Source of the DNA: Candidatus Binatus sp.
GTDB taxonomy: Bacteria; Desulfobacterota; Binatia; Binatales; Binataceae
Assembly (NCBI RefSeq): GCF_036567905.1
Contig: NZ_DATCTO010000063.1
Coordinates: 1-64,000 of the forward strand
Direction: 5' to 3'
Length of the DNA stretch: 64,000 nt
In this document: positions 40,719-49,493 of the stretch, piece by piece
Numbering within the stretch: position 1 is the first letter of the stretch
Layout of the letters: each line of letters begins with the position of its first letter
The notes under the pieces: model-generated
The model's input: the letters and a program-made list of their open reading frames with translations, nothing else
The model's database searches: none
Told to the model about the DNA's origin: nothing
Translations under genes and position numbers: made by a program

Positions 40719-41645
40719 TTACCGCGTAACGGCCGGCTCGGTAAAGATGATTCGGCGCGCGGCGGAATCGATTCGCGCCACCACGCCGAACGGAATCGTA
40801 AAATTCTCGGTGCCATGCCCGGCCTCGACGCCGTACAGCACCGGGCATCCCAGCCCTGCGGTCTGCTCGCCGGCGAAGCGCGCGATCAGCCGCGTCTCCT
40901 GCTCGTTTCCGTCGATCGCGCGAATCGCGCCGAAAACAATTCCCGCCACTCGGCCGAGCGCGCCGGTTTGGCGCAACTGCACGAGCATCCGGTCGATTCG
41001 ATAGGCTTTCTCACCCGTGTCTTCGAGGAACAGGATTCGGCCGGCGAAGCGCGGCTCATACGGTGTGCCTATCGTCGCGACCAGCACCGACAGGCAGCCG
41101 CCGATCACCTCGCCATGCGCGCGCCCAGGATGCATCGTCTCGCGCGCCTCCAGCTCGAAGCCGCCGAGTTTGCCGCCGAGCAGATCTTGCATGTGCCCGA
41201 ACGCGCGCGGGCTCAGGCCTCGCGCAAAATCCATCGCGACCATCGGCCCGTGAAACGATACCATCCCGGCGAAATCGACCAGCGCATTGAGGATAAAGCT
41301 TGCGTCCGAGAAGCCGACGAAGATTTTGGGCGTGCGGGCCATCGCTTTGAAGTCGAGCAGCGGCAGTAGCCGCCCGCATCCGTAACCGCCGCGCGCGGAA
41401 AAGATCGCCTTGACCTCGGGGTCGGCAAAGTATTCTTGAAGCTCGCTCGCCCGCTCGCGATCGTCGCCGGCCAATATCCCCGAACGCGCCAGCACCCGCT
41501 GCGAAACTTTGACCCGAAAGCCCATCGAGGCGAGCACGTTGACGCCGCGCTCGAGATGCTCCCGTTCGACCGCCGCGGCGGGCGCGACGACCGCAACTGT
41601 ATCGCCCGGTTTGAGCGCGTTGGGTTTGATCGGTTTGCGGTTCAC
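40719..41645 (-). CDS. ldcA: LD-carboxypeptidase (S66, LdcA)
   Basis: A 308-residue cytoplasmic muramoyltetrapeptide carboxypeptidase that removes D-Ala from tetrapeptides during recycling. The catalytic serine is in IFVGFSDASFILNAL, with ARGGYGCGRLLPLLDF before it. The Glu/His partners lie in GRILFLEDTGEKAYRIDRML and VLYGVEAGHGTENFTIPFG. Length is typical. It is the first gene of the ldcA-hydrolase-mpl group, so D-Ala removal and tripeptide reuse are coordinated. Confidence 0.92.
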   Translation of the reverse strand: MNRKPIKPNALKPGDTVAVVAPAAAVEREHLERGVNVLASMGFRVKVSQRVLARSGILAGDDRERASELQEYFADPEVKAIFSARGGYGCGRLLPLLDFKAMARTPKIFVGFSDASFILNALVDFAGMVSFHGPMVAMDFARGLSPRAFGHMQDLLGGKLGGFELEARETMHPGRAHGEVIGGCLSVLVATIGTPYEPRFAGRILFLEDTGEKAYRIDRMLVQLRQTGALGRVAGIVFGAIRAIDGNEQETRLIARFAGEQTAGLGCPVLYGVEAGHGTENFTIPFGVVARIDSAARRIIFTEPAVTR

Positions 41646-41770
41646 GCTATCTCGCTCCGAATCCTACCAGAAGGCGCGCGCGAACACCCATCAGTTGCGC
41701 GAATTGCGCCACTTCCCGCGGCGCTCAAGCAGGTCAGGAAACCGGCCGCATTGAATTGCGAGCGCCGGGA

Positions 41771-42754
41771 TCAGTCGAACTTGAGAATGATTTTCCCGAA
41801 GTGCTCGCTCGCTTGCATCATGCGATGCGCCGTCGGCGCGTCCGCGGCCGGGATCACCTTGTAAATTGGCGGACGCAGCCGGCCGGCTTCGAGAGCCGCG
41901 CCAAATCGCTCGAGGAACGCCGCGACGATCCGCGCTTTCTCGGCGGCTGGGCGTGTGCGCAGCGTCGAGCCGAAGATTTTCAGATGACGGCGCAGAACCG
42001 CGGCCAGATCGAGCTCGGCGCGCGTCCCGTTCATCAAGCCAATCAGGATCAGCCGCCCGCCGTTGGCCAGCGACTCGATATTTCCGGGCAGGTAGGCGCC
42101 GCCGATGCTGTCTAAAATCACATCCACCCCGCGCCCGTCGGTCGCGGCCTTCACGCTCGGCGCGAAAGGCCCGCGCTTGTAGTTGATCGCGACGTCGGTG
42201 CCAAGCTTTCGGCATTGCTCGCATTTCTCATCCGCGCCCGCGGTTACGATCACGCGCACGCCCGCTTCCTTGAGCAATAGAATCGATGCGGTGCCGACGC
42301 CGCTGCCGCCACCGTGAATCAACGCGGTCTCGCCGCGCTCGATCCCGGCGAGCATGAAAAAGTTCAGGAACGCGGTCAGAAAGACCTCGGGGATTCCGGC
42401 AGCTTCCTCGAAACTCAGCGCCGCGGGAATCTTCATCGCGGATCCGTAATGCACCGCAGCTTTCTGCGCGTAACCGCCGCCCGGCAGCAATGCCATCGCG
42501 CGATCGCCGGTTTTCCATCCGATGGCGGCGGCGCCGGCGGCGGCGACCTCGCCGGCACATTCCAGGCCGATGACTTCCGACGCGCCCGGCGGCGGCGGAT
42601 AGAATCCCTGGCGCTGAAGAATGTCCGCGCGATTCACCCCGGCGGCTCGGACGCGAATCAGTATTTCGTCGGGCTTGATCGCCGGCTCGGCAACTTCACC
42701 GATTTTGAGCGCATTTTCATCGCCGGGTTTTTCAACGATTACCGCTTTCATCAT
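41771..42754 (-). CDS. NAD(P)H:quinone oxidoreductase (zinc-less MDR family)
   Basis: A 327-residue medium-chain dehydrogenase. N-terminal GroES-like part: VRAAGVNRADILQRQGFYPP and VIGLECAGEVAAAG. The NADP-binding Rossmann motif is LIHGGGSGVGTASILLLKEAG. The structural and catalytic zinc cysteines of alcohol dehydrogenases are not evident, as in QOR/PIG3 enzymes. Its ATG overlaps the stop of the DUF2141 gene by 4 nt. Physiological substrate unknown. Confidence 0.9.
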   Translation of the reverse strand: MMKAVIVEKPGDENALKIGEVAEPAIKPDEILIRVRAAGVNRADILQRQGFYPPPPGASEVIGLECAGEVAAAGAAAIGWKTGDRAMALLPGGGYAQKAAVHYGSAMKIPAALSFEEAAGIPEVFLTAFLNFFMLAGIERGETALIHGGGSGVGTASILLLKEAGVRVIVTAGADEKCEQCRKLGTDVAINYKRGPFAPSVKAATDGRGVDVILDSIGGAYLPGNIESLANGGRLILIGLMNGTRAELDLAAVLRRHLKIFGSTLRTRPAAEKARIVAAFLERFGAALEAGRLRPPIYKVIPAADAPTAHRMMQASEHFGKIILKFD

Positions 42755-43215
42755 CTGTAAATCATTTGGACCGATATCTGCTTCGTGCCCCTGCCGTCAT
42801 AGTGAAATTTTGTCTCGTCGAATGACGGCGCTTTGAACCGGGCCTTGGCGTTGTTTGAGAATCCATAGCCCTCGAGCGGGTAGCCGACGAAATTCGAATC
42901 GAATTTGCCGTTGCCGTTCTCGTCGTGAAAAAGCGTGACGGCATAATCGCCGGCCCGGACTCCGCCGAAGACGCACTCGCCGCGATTGCCCTGAATCTTT
43001 GCCCAGATGCGACGTAGTATATGAGAGTCGTCGCGCGGAAATCCTTCAGGACCCGGCCACAGCGAGCATTCCAGTTGTCCCTTGTCGTTTCGAAAGCCTG
43101 TCACTTCAACCTTGATTCCGTCCGCTTTCGCCGCGTCGCCCGCACGCGCCGAGGCAGGCAACGCGGCCGCGGCGAGCAGCAGTGCGAATGCGATCAGCCG
43201 GATTCTGATTCTCAT
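42751..43215 (-). CDS. DUF2141 family exported protein
   Basis: About 154 residues from the ATG at 43215 (MRIRIRLIAFALLLAAAALP), which gives a clean signal peptide ending near ASARA. The mature part has VEVTGFRNDKGQLECSLW, GVRAGDYAVTLFHDENGNGK and GYPLEGYGFSNNAKARF, the D-E-N-x-N-G-x-x-D core of DUF2141. Probably periplasmic; function unknown. Upstream frames cross a terminator hairpin and are unlikely to be translated. Confidence 0.88.
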   Translation of the reverse strand: MRIRIRLIAFALLLAAAALPASARAGDAAKADGIKVEVTGFRNDKGQLECSLWPGPEGFPRDDSHILRRIWAKIQGNRGECVFGGVRAGDYAVTLFHDENGNGKFDSNFVGYPLEGYGFSNNAKARFKAPSFDETKFHYDGRGTKQISVQMIYR

Positions 43216-43228
43216 TGAATTGCCCATC

Positions 43229-43258
43229 CAAAAACGAAGAGGGCCCACCGGGACCCTC
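43229..43258 (-). terminator. Rho-independent terminator after LLM gene
   Basis: On the minus strand GAGGGTCCC-GGT-GGGCCCTC forms a strong hairpin followed by TTCGTTTTT. It lies about 130 nt after the LLM oxidoreductase stop and just before the DUF2141 start, separating the two transcription units. Confidence 0.75.
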
Positions 43259-43390
43259 TCACGCGTTCAATTCTCACAAATTACGAAACGCCGCGTCCGG
43301 TGCACGATCGGACCGCCGCTCGATTGCGACGCGGCATCCAGCCTCGATATGGCGACTTTGCCGGCGAATCGGCAAATTCCGTCGGCACGA

Positions 43391-44392
43391 TCATCCGAGC
43401 AACCGTGCAACGGTCTTCTCGAACTCGCCCGGCTCGCCGCCCGCGTCGATCTCCACCGGATGCAGATCGACGCCGGCTTCGTCCTGCGCCTTGAGCCGCT
43501 CGATCGCGCCTTCGACTCCGCCGATATAACCCAACTCGCCCAGTAGCTTGGGCGATAGCGCCGCGGTGCCCGCCTTCGAGCCGCCCCCGTCCCACGCCTG
43601 TTTGACCTTCTGCACCTCGTCGCCGAAGCCAAAGCGCATGAGCTGCTCGGAATAGAAGGTGCCCATGCGCGCGGCGTAGAACGCGACGTTGGCGGCATGT
43701 CCCGCAACCGCGCGATCGACGTTCGCCGTCACCGTCACGTGTCCGGGCGCTTTGACGGCGACCGCGCGCGGCTCGCGGCCGGCGGCCGTCGCAATCGCGC
43801 GGAAATCCGCGATCGCTTTCTTGAGCGAGTTAATCGGGATCATCACCGGCAGCCATCCGTCGGCTTTCTTCGCGGTGAACTCGACGCTCTTTTTGTTGAG
43901 CGAGGCGATCCAGATTGGAATATGCTTGCGCGGAGTCTCGAAGCGCATCGTGAAGCCGCGCTGCAGCTTGAACAGCTTGCCTTCGTAGTTCAGCGGCGTC
44001 TGCGCCATTATCATGTTGATAATTTCCACGTACTCCTTCATCCGCGTCAGCGGCGGATTGAACGGAATACCGTGGAAATGTTCGATCACCTGCGGACCGC
44101 TGGTGCCCAACCCGATGATCATGCGGCCGTTGCTCAGCTCGTCGAGCGTGCCGAAATGCTGCGCGAGCGCGGCCGGCGTGCGCGAGTAGATATTCACGAT
44201 CGAGGTCGCAAGCTGCACCTTGCTGGTGTGCTCCGCGAGCAGCGTGAGCAGCGTGAAGGCGTCGCGGCCCCACGCTTCGGCCACCCAGATTGAATGGATT
44301 CCCGCGGCGTCCGCGATTTTTGCCCGTTCGATCGCCGCCTTGAAGTCGAGCTTGCCCTGCCAATTGACTCCGATTGATAGCTTGCGCGCCAT
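43391..44392 (-). CDS. LLM class F420-dependent oxidoreductase
   Basis: A 333-residue luciferase-like TIM-barrel oxidoreductase. Family features: GIHSIWVAEAWGRDAFTLLT, VQLATSIVNIYSRTPAALAQ, GRMIIGLGTSGPQVIEHFHG and PIWIASLNKKSVEFTAKKADGW (given in parts: PIWIASLNKKS, AKKADGW). This is the F420-type subgroup pattern known from actinobacteria and some proteobacterial and Binatota lineages. Substrate unknown. A strong terminator follows. Confidence 0.88.
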   Translation of the reverse strand: MARKLSIGVNWQGKLDFKAAIERAKIADAAGIHSIWVAEAWGRDAFTLLTLLAEHTSKVQLATSIVNIYSRTPAALAQHFGTLDELSNGRMIIGLGTSGPQVIEHFHGIPFNPPLTRMKEYVEIINMIMAQTPLNYEGKLFKLQRGFTMRFETPRKHIPIWIASLNKKSVEFTAKKADGWLPVMIPINSLKKAIADFRAIATAAGREPRAVAVKAPGHVTVTANVDRAVAGHAANVAFYAARMGTFYSEQLMRFGFGDEVQKVKQAWDGGGSKAGTAALSPKLLGELGYIGGVEGAIERLKAQDEAGVDLHPVEIDAGGEPGEFEKTVARLLG

Positions 44393-44511
44393 TAAATTTC
44401 CTCCTGACTACAACTACACGAAATCGCGAATCCTTTTGTACCATCGCAACGCGGAAACAGCATCGTGCGCCGTGGAATCTTCCGCCGAACGCTCACGGAG
44501 GCCGTGCTTCG

Positions 44512-45192
44512 CTACTTGATGCCGCAGTAAACGGCGAAGATCAGATTCTTGTACGCGCAATCGATATCGCGGAACCCCGCCTCGCGCAGCCATTTGAGCT
44601 GATCCTCGAGCGTCGCCGCGCGATCGAACTTCATTCGGTCCAGCGCCGCCGCCAGGTCGCGATCGTCCATCCCCAATTCGCGCACCCGCGTGATCCATCG
44701 CTCGTGATGAAACCGGTGCCGCTCCGGGGTCGCGCCGCGAAACTGCTCGGCGTTGACGAATACACCGCCGTCGTTGAGTGCGCCGTGGATTCGACTGAAC
44801 AATAAGCGCTTTTGCTCGTCGCTCAGGTGATGAATCGACAGCGCCGAAACCACGGCGTCGTATTTTTCCTGGATCGGGTCAACGCCGTAGTCGGAAACCT
44901 CGAAGCGGAAGCGCTCGCCGCCCAATTCGAAGCGCGCACGCGCCCGCTCGAGCATCTCGCTCGAGATGTCCACCATCGTGATTCGCGCCTGCGGAAAACT
45001 GTACGCGATGAACGCCGCCAGCAAGCCCGTGCCGGCGCCGAGATCGAGAACCTTGAGCCGACTATCGTGCGGAAACCGAATCAAATCGATCGCCGCGCGA
45101 TAGAAGTCGTCGAATCCCGGCACCAGCCGGCGCCGCGTGCGGTCGTAGTCCTCCGCCGCAAGATCGAACGCGCGCTGTACTGAATTCGCCAT
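44512..45192 (-). CDS. Class I SAM-dependent methyltransferase
   Basis: A 226-residue methyltransferase. SAM-binding motif I is LKVLDLGAGTGLLAAFIAYS, with ITMVDISSEMLERARARF and DAVVSALSIHHLSDEQKR as further motifs. The arrangement resembles CmoA/UbiE-like small-molecule enzymes (VQRAFDLAAEDYDRTRRRLVPG at the N-terminus, given as DLAAEDYDRTRRRLVPGFDD). It precedes the LLM gene by 119 nt. Substrate unknown. Confidence 0.87.
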   Translation of the reverse strand: MANSVQRAFDLAAEDYDRTRRRLVPGFDDFYRAAIDLIRFPHDSRLKVLDLGAGTGLLAAFIAYSFPQARITMVDISSEMLERARARFELGGERFRFEVSDYGVDPIQEKYDAVVSALSIHHLSDEQKRLLFSRIHGALNDGGVFVNAEQFRGATPERHRFHHERWITRVRELGMDDRDLAAALDRMKFDRAATLEDQLKWLREAGFRDIDCAYKNLIFAVYCGIK

Positions 45193-45264
45193 CTGAAGAT
45201 TGTGCGGACGCGACGGTCGCGAATCAACCGCACACTCGATACGGGTGGCGATCCAGCCGTACCG

Positions 45265-45516
45265 CTATTTGCTAAGTTTTGTCAGTCCCTTCCTTCTGCG
45301 CTCCGCCCACCGCTTCTTCATAAGCTCCGACAGCCGCTTTCTGCCCTCTTTGGTGATACCGCCGCGTCTCTTTCCTTTCTTGGCGCCCGGCTTGGGAACC
45401 GCGATCCGGCCTCTTCGGCCGGCAGCCGCCGATCCCGCTCCTACCAAGGCCGTGATCGCATGGATGAGCCGATCCCTTTCCTTCTTCAAGTCTGCAACGA
45501 TTCTATCAATCTCCAA
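45265..45516 (-). CDS. Small basic coiled-coil/nucleoid-like protein
   Basis: An 83-residue protein from TTG 45516, preceded by AAAGGAG as ribosome-binding site. An N-terminal heptad-like helix (IDRIVADLKKERDRLIHAI) is followed by an Ala/Gly linker and a Lys/Arg-rich tail with GITKEGRKRLSELMKKRWAE. This N-helix plus basic tail pattern is common in small proteins of Acidobacteria-like genomes and suggests nucleic-acid binding; that is inference. No enzyme motif is present. Confidence 0.6.
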   Translation of the reverse strand: MEIDRIVADLKKERDRLIHAITALVGAGSAAAGRRGRIAVPKPGAKKGKRRGGITKEGRKRLSELMKKRWAERRRKGLTKLSK

Positions 45517-45876
45517 GTAAGTGCTCCTTTGGGTCCCCTAGGTCCCCGATGTTTTGTTCAGCTCCCAACTCTAAACATATCCAAGAATTATAATTGCTGG
45601 AGTTAGCATGAATTGCAATTTGTGTCAGCTAGGTTGTCCAATGCCCCGGATAGGCCGCAGGGCCGGTCGTATCCATGTACTGCGCGACGAAAACGAAGGA
45701 ACCCTGCTGCCCGGCCTGGACAGCTATCAGCGGTCTTCGTTAGGTGCTCGCGGACTCAAACCAGAATTGGAGTTCAGGCGGCGCCACCTGGACGATCCTG
45801 CGCTGCGCGCCTGCGCGGCGCCACGACGCCAACGCTACGGCTGCGCGCAAGATTTACCCGGCGCCGTAGAGTTTCC
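45517..45876. other. Intergenic region without a convincing gene
   Basis: The region between the small basic protein and the 3' end of the Cys-rich protein gene. An AT-rich block at 45560-45605 may hold the promoter of the basic protein on the minus strand. Plus-strand frames at 45608-45964 and 45613-45909 have biased Arg/Pro/Ala composition, no homology that I recognise and no ribosome-binding site. Confidence 0.4.
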
Positions 45877-46689
45877 TCACGGCATCTTGCACACGTTCGC
45901 ATCCGATGACGCCGCCGGCGCGGAGCTTCCTATAGGCGCGAAACTCCCCGGCCATTGGGGATAGTAGGCCGACGACCAGACGAGCCCGTCGCCCGCATTA
46001 CAGTCGCCATGATCGGTGCCGAGTTCATGCGGGCCGCTGAACATCGGACATGAACAATCTACTATTCCCGGCGTCGCCGTGCGGCGGCATGGCGCCGTCA
46101 TACATCCCGCGTACGGACTCGAATCGCATCGCGAGTGTCCGAACGGGATTTTGCCCGCGCATTCGAAGCTGAACGCCGAGATCAGGTCGGCCCCCGGAAC
46201 CAGGCTGTGATCGTTGACGTACTTGCAGGCTGGGGCCTTGTTCGGATGTCCGGTGCAACGGCTCCCGTCCTTGCCGCACACTTTCACCGTTTTGACATAG
46301 ACGTCGTGGTTCAGGATCGCATTAATGTTGACAAAGTAGCTGCCGCTGGGAATTTCAAAGCACTTGCAGTCCGCGAACTCACCCGCCTTGTCCGCCTTGC
46401 AGCCCATCGGCGCGGCGCCGGAATAAGCGCACAGCGCGAACGGCCCGCCGCTGCACGGCATGTTATTCGAGATCTTCTCGATGATTGTGGCGAATGCGGG
46501 ACCGTACGGAGTGGTCCAGTGATCGTGCTCCGACCAGAAACTCAGCGAGTCCGGCACGAAGTGCGTGAGCGGCGCAGGCTCGGCCGGGCCGTGGTCCGCG
46601 CCGGCGGCAATCGCGCGGCCGTTCAGCGCGATCGCGATGGCAAACAGCGAGCATCCCGCAACCGCGCACACCAGTTTGGTCAATTTCAT
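45877..46689 (-). CDS. Exported cysteine-rich protein of unknown function
   Basis: A 270-residue secreted protein with a signal peptide (MKLTKLVCAVAGCSLFAIAI...AIAAG, cleavage near residue 29). The mature part has about 16 cysteines, many in short pairs: CSGGPFALCAYSG, CKADKAGEFADCKCFEIPSG, CGKDGSRC, CMTAPCRRTATPGIVDCSC and CPMF. A WSSAYYPQWPGSF motif is near the C-terminus. I do not recognise the family. The regular cysteine spacing suggests a disulfide-stabilised extracytoplasmic domain. It stands alone downstream of the PFK gene on the same strand. Confidence 0.75.
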   Translation of the reverse strand: MKLTKLVCAVAGCSLFAIAIALNGRAIAAGADHGPAEPAPLTHFVPDSLSFWSEHDHWTTPYGPAFATIIEKISNNMPCSGGPFALCAYSGAAPMGCKADKAGEFADCKCFEIPSGSYFVNINAILNHDVYVKTVKVCGKDGSRCTGHPNKAPACKYVNDHSLVPGADLISAFSFECAGKIPFGHSRCDSSPYAGCMTAPCRRTATPGIVDCSCPMFSGPHELGTDHGDCNAGDGLVWSSAYYPQWPGSFAPIGSSAPAASSDANVCKMP

Positions 46690-46749
46690 CGCAGCTCTTG
46701 TGAACTTGCGGTGCGCGCCGCATCTTGATTAACCGAAATTCGAAAGGTC

Positions 46750-48045
46750 TCAGCTCCCCTCAGCCGTGGCGCGGACCGAAGGCAGGAATCGCGCCTTGAA
46801 AGCCGCGGCTGAGAGCTTGGTGTGTCCAGCGAGCCTCGACAGCGCCGGCTCGTCAAAGTCCTCCGGCTCGAGCCGGATCATGTAAGAACGCGCCACCTGG
46901 TATGACTCGGTGGAGACATCCACTGTCCGCACCCGAATCCGGCCCGTGCTCGGGTCGAGCAGTTGCTCGAAATTGACTGGCGTCACGCGGCCGCCCGCAA
47001 TAGCGATCAGCACATTGGAGCCGCCGCTTAGCAGGTGGCGCACCGCGCCGTAGCCCAGCGTTCGCGTATATGCGACGTCGAATGGCAACGGCTTCGCGCA
47101 GCGCAACTCGTAGCCGATGTCCTTGGCGACCACGGTAGCATCGATGCCGAGTTGCTTGAGCGCCGCCCCCACCTGATCGCGCAAGACAATGCCCAGCGGG
47201 ATATCCGCGATGTGCACATGGCCGTAAGCGTCGGGGTGCGAGCCCGCCGCCGCAGCCAGAGTGCCTACGTCCATGCGCTCTGCGATCCCTTCGGCGATGA
47301 CCGCGACGCCGTGGTCGTGGCCGCTGGCGCGACGCTTGATTATCGCGCCCACGATAGTGTCGACGACCAGCGCGAGGTCAAACTTCTTGCCGCGAAATTC
47401 CTCGGGAATCACCGCCAGCGTAGCGCCGGCTGACTTGCACATACCGAGCGCGAGCGACCCCGATTTCCGGCCCATCGAGATCGTCAGGTACCACCTGCTG
47501 GTGGTGCGCGCGTCTTCCATCAGCGATTCGATGATCCCGGCGCCGATGGCACGAGCGGTTTCGTAGCCGAACGTCGCCGCATTCTCGGGCAGCGGCAGAT
47601 CGTTGTCGATCGTTTTCGGCACGGTCACGATGCCGATCCTGCCTCTGGTGCGCTCGGCGATTCGCGCCGCACCGTAGGTGGTGTCATCACCACCGATACA
47701 GATCAAGTAGCGAACGCCAAGCGCTGTCAGCGCATCGACCACGCGCCCCAGGCTCGCTTCGTCGCGCGCCGGATTGGTGCGCGAGGTGCGCAGGATCGAA
47801 CCACCGGTGAAGTGGATCCTGCTGACCTCCTCGATTTTGAGTTCGACGACGTGCCCGGTGTCGCCTTCCACCAGCCATCGATAGCCGTCGCGTATCCCCA
47901 CGACGCGCAGTCCGCACTTGATAGCCTCAATGGCAGCCGCGGCGATCACGCTGTTGATTCCGGGGGCGGGACCGCCGCCGACCAGGATCGCGAGGGTCTC
48001 TCGCTGCTTATCGTCGCTCTTCATCGTCACAATGGGCACCGTCAT
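46750..48045 (-). CDS. Phosphofructokinase, PPi-dependent type
   Basis: A 431-residue PfkA-family enzyme phosphorylating fructose 6-phosphate. It contains ILVGGGPAPGINSVI, GGSILRTSRTNP, CIGGDDTTYGAA, VPKTIDNDLPLPE and SMGRKSGSLALGM. In ATP enzymes these read GGDGS and PGTIDND; here GGDDT (Asp in place of Gly) and PKTIDND (Lys in place of Gly) are the residues known to favour pyrophosphate over ATP. PPi-dependent, reversible activity is therefore likely. Met8 (48024) is an alternative start. Confidence 0.92.
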   Translation of the reverse strand: MTVPIVTMKSDDKQRETLAILVGGGPAPGINSVIAAAAIEAIKCGLRVVGIRDGYRWLVEGDTGHVVELKIEEVSRIHFTGGSILRTSRTNPARDEASLGRVVDALTALGVRYLICIGGDDTTYGAARIAERTRGRIGIVTVPKTIDNDLPLPENAATFGYETARAIGAGIIESLMEDARTTSRWYLTISMGRKSGSLALGMCKSAGATLAVIPEEFRGKKFDLALVVDTIVGAIIKRRASGHDHGVAVIAEGIAERMDVGTLAAAAGSHPDAYGHVHIADIPLGIVLRDQVGAALKQLGIDATVVAKDIGYELRCAKPLPFDVAYTRTLGYGAVRHLLSGGSNVLIAIAGGRVTPVNFEQLLDPSTGRIRVRTVDVSTESYQVARSYMIRLEPEDFDEPALSRLAGHTKLSAAAFKARFLPSVRATAEGS

Positions 48046-48417
48046 CGGTCATGTTTATTCCTACGCGCACGCTACTTGTAAAAGCCACGCCGAGGCCGGT
48101 TCGATCTGCTCAGATTTAAATCCGCGATTCGGACACTTGGCGGGCTGCACCATTAAGGTGGGATTCCCATTTTTATTCCTGCTCTAAACTCGCACCAACA
48201 ACGATCCGTCTGCAAATGCAAAGTTCAACGCGAAAACAGAGTGCGATAAAAAATTACAGCAGACTAATCAGGCAGCTCAGCGCGCGAGCGATTCTAATCC
48301 GGCCGGCGATTGCTCTGGCCAGCCTGGCAATCGCATGGCTTCCGGCTACAGGCGCGGGGTCTCGAGACTGATGAATCCTCGCGGCTTCACGAGCTAATGC
48401 GCGGGCGATCCAAATAT
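48046..48417. other. Intergenic region, possible signal-peptide remnant
   Basis: A 372-nt gap with mixed composition. The only frame of note is 48216-48371 on the plus strand (51 codons), a basic N-terminus followed by a hydrophobic run AILIRPAIALASLAIAWLP. It has no ribosome-binding site and ends at once, so it may be a truncated export signal or chance. The PFK promoter should be in 48046-48200. Confidence 0.3.
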
Positions 48418-48687
48418 CTAGTTCGAGTTCGATCCGAACGCCTCACCAATAAGGTGAAACGGAAATATAATTACAGTTCCAATCGCGCTCATGACCCCAC
48501 CGGAATCATTAGACGAGCTTGCCGACGGCGCGGGTGTTGGCGCGCTGGCCGGATCCCCCGCTTCGTCCGAGATAGACGCGTACGGGGGAATCGTCTGATC
48601 GATCTCCTGCGTCGTGCATCCCGCCGCGAGAGCGATCGCGCCGCCAACGATCGCGGCTGCAAGAGTCCATTTCCGCCTTCCAGTCAC
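48418..48687 (-). CDS. Small lipoprotein of unknown function
   Basis: An 89-residue lipoprotein from GTG 48687 (VTGRRKWTLAAAIVGGAIAL then AAGC lipobox). After the cysteine comes a Ser/Ala/Pro-rich linker and a hydrophobic C-terminal segment VMSAIGTVIIFPFHLIGEAF that may insert in a membrane. The open frame extends to TTG 48765, but that would give an unsuitable N-terminus for export. It lies 67 nt after the periplasmic helical-protein gene. No known family recognised. Confidence 0.6.
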   Translation of the reverse strand: MTGRRKWTLAAAIVGGAIALAAGCTTQEIDQTIPPYASISDEAGDPASAPTPAPSASSSNDSGGVMSAIGTVIIFPFHLIGEAFGSNSN

Positions 48688-48754
48688 TCGCTTCGTTTCG
48701 GCGCCCGCGCCGGTGCGAGAGCCGGGAGGAATCGCGAGAAGGCTATCGCAGCGA

Positions 48755-49264
48755 TTATTGAGCAACCTCGCCCGGCGATTGCGCCAGCGGCACCAATTGC
48801 GCGAGGTCGCACTGGATCAACGCCTGGATCTTGTTGTCGATTTGATAGAACCGCGTCACCTTCACTTGCGAGACGACGGCGCGGAACTGCGCAATGAATT
48901 CTTTCTGCACGTCAAGCCGCGCCTGCTGGATGGCGATTACCTCGTCGAGCTTCTTCTTGGCATCGGCGTCGGTCAAATTATTGTACTTGGCCGCGAATTC
49001 TTTGAGCTCTTTGATGTGGCGGTCTTCGATGCGATCCATCTTCGCTTCGTAGGCGTCGTAAACCGGCCAGAACTTGGCCGCTTCATCGGCGGTCAGGTTC
49101 ATGTTGGCGCCGACCGTTGCCTTGCGCTGTGCGCGGGTGGCCGCGATGTCGAGCTGCTTCTGCGAGGCCGGCGGGTTCTGCGCTGAGGCCGGACCGCTCA
49201 GGCCGAGCGTGCAGACCACCAGCGAAGCTGCGGTGAAACTTGCGAGAACAGTCTTGAGGCTCAT
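48755..49264 (-). CDS. Periplasmic helical protein, LTxxQ/Spy-like
   Basis: About 169 residues from ATG 49264, which has AGGAGA as ribosome-binding site. The signal peptide ends near GPASA. The mature part is helical with NLTADEAAKFWPVYDAYEAK and NLTDADAKKKLDEVIAIQQA, two L-T-x-x-x-A repeats as in CpxP/Spy-like periplasmic chaperones, then VTRFYQIDNKIQALIQCDLA at the end. This layout (transcription annotated elsewhere as hypothetical) suggests an envelope chaperone-like function; that is inferred from the pattern only. Confidence 0.65.
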   Translation of the reverse strand: MSLKTVLASFTAASLVVCTLGLSGPASAQNPPASQKQLDIAATRAQRKATVGANMNLTADEAAKFWPVYDAYEAKMDRIEDRHIKELKEFAAKYNNLTDADAKKKLDEVIAIQQARLDVQKEFIAQFRAVVSQVKVTRFYQIDNKIQALIQCDLAQLVPLAQSPGEVAQ

Positions 49265-49493
49265 CGATGGATTCTCCTGGGTTTTTGGCTTCAGCAAAGA
49301 CCGCAGGATGGTGCTGCATTAGGAGATCATAGTCAAGTAGATAAGTACAGGTGCTCGAACTCAGACGGCCCGTATTGCGTTTGGGCCAGCAAATATGCGA
49401 GTTTCCATCCTCGACTGCGCAAATCAACGTGAGGAATTTTCCGCGGGGTCCGGCCAGCCGGAACGGAAAGCCTCAGCATAGACGGAGGAAAAA

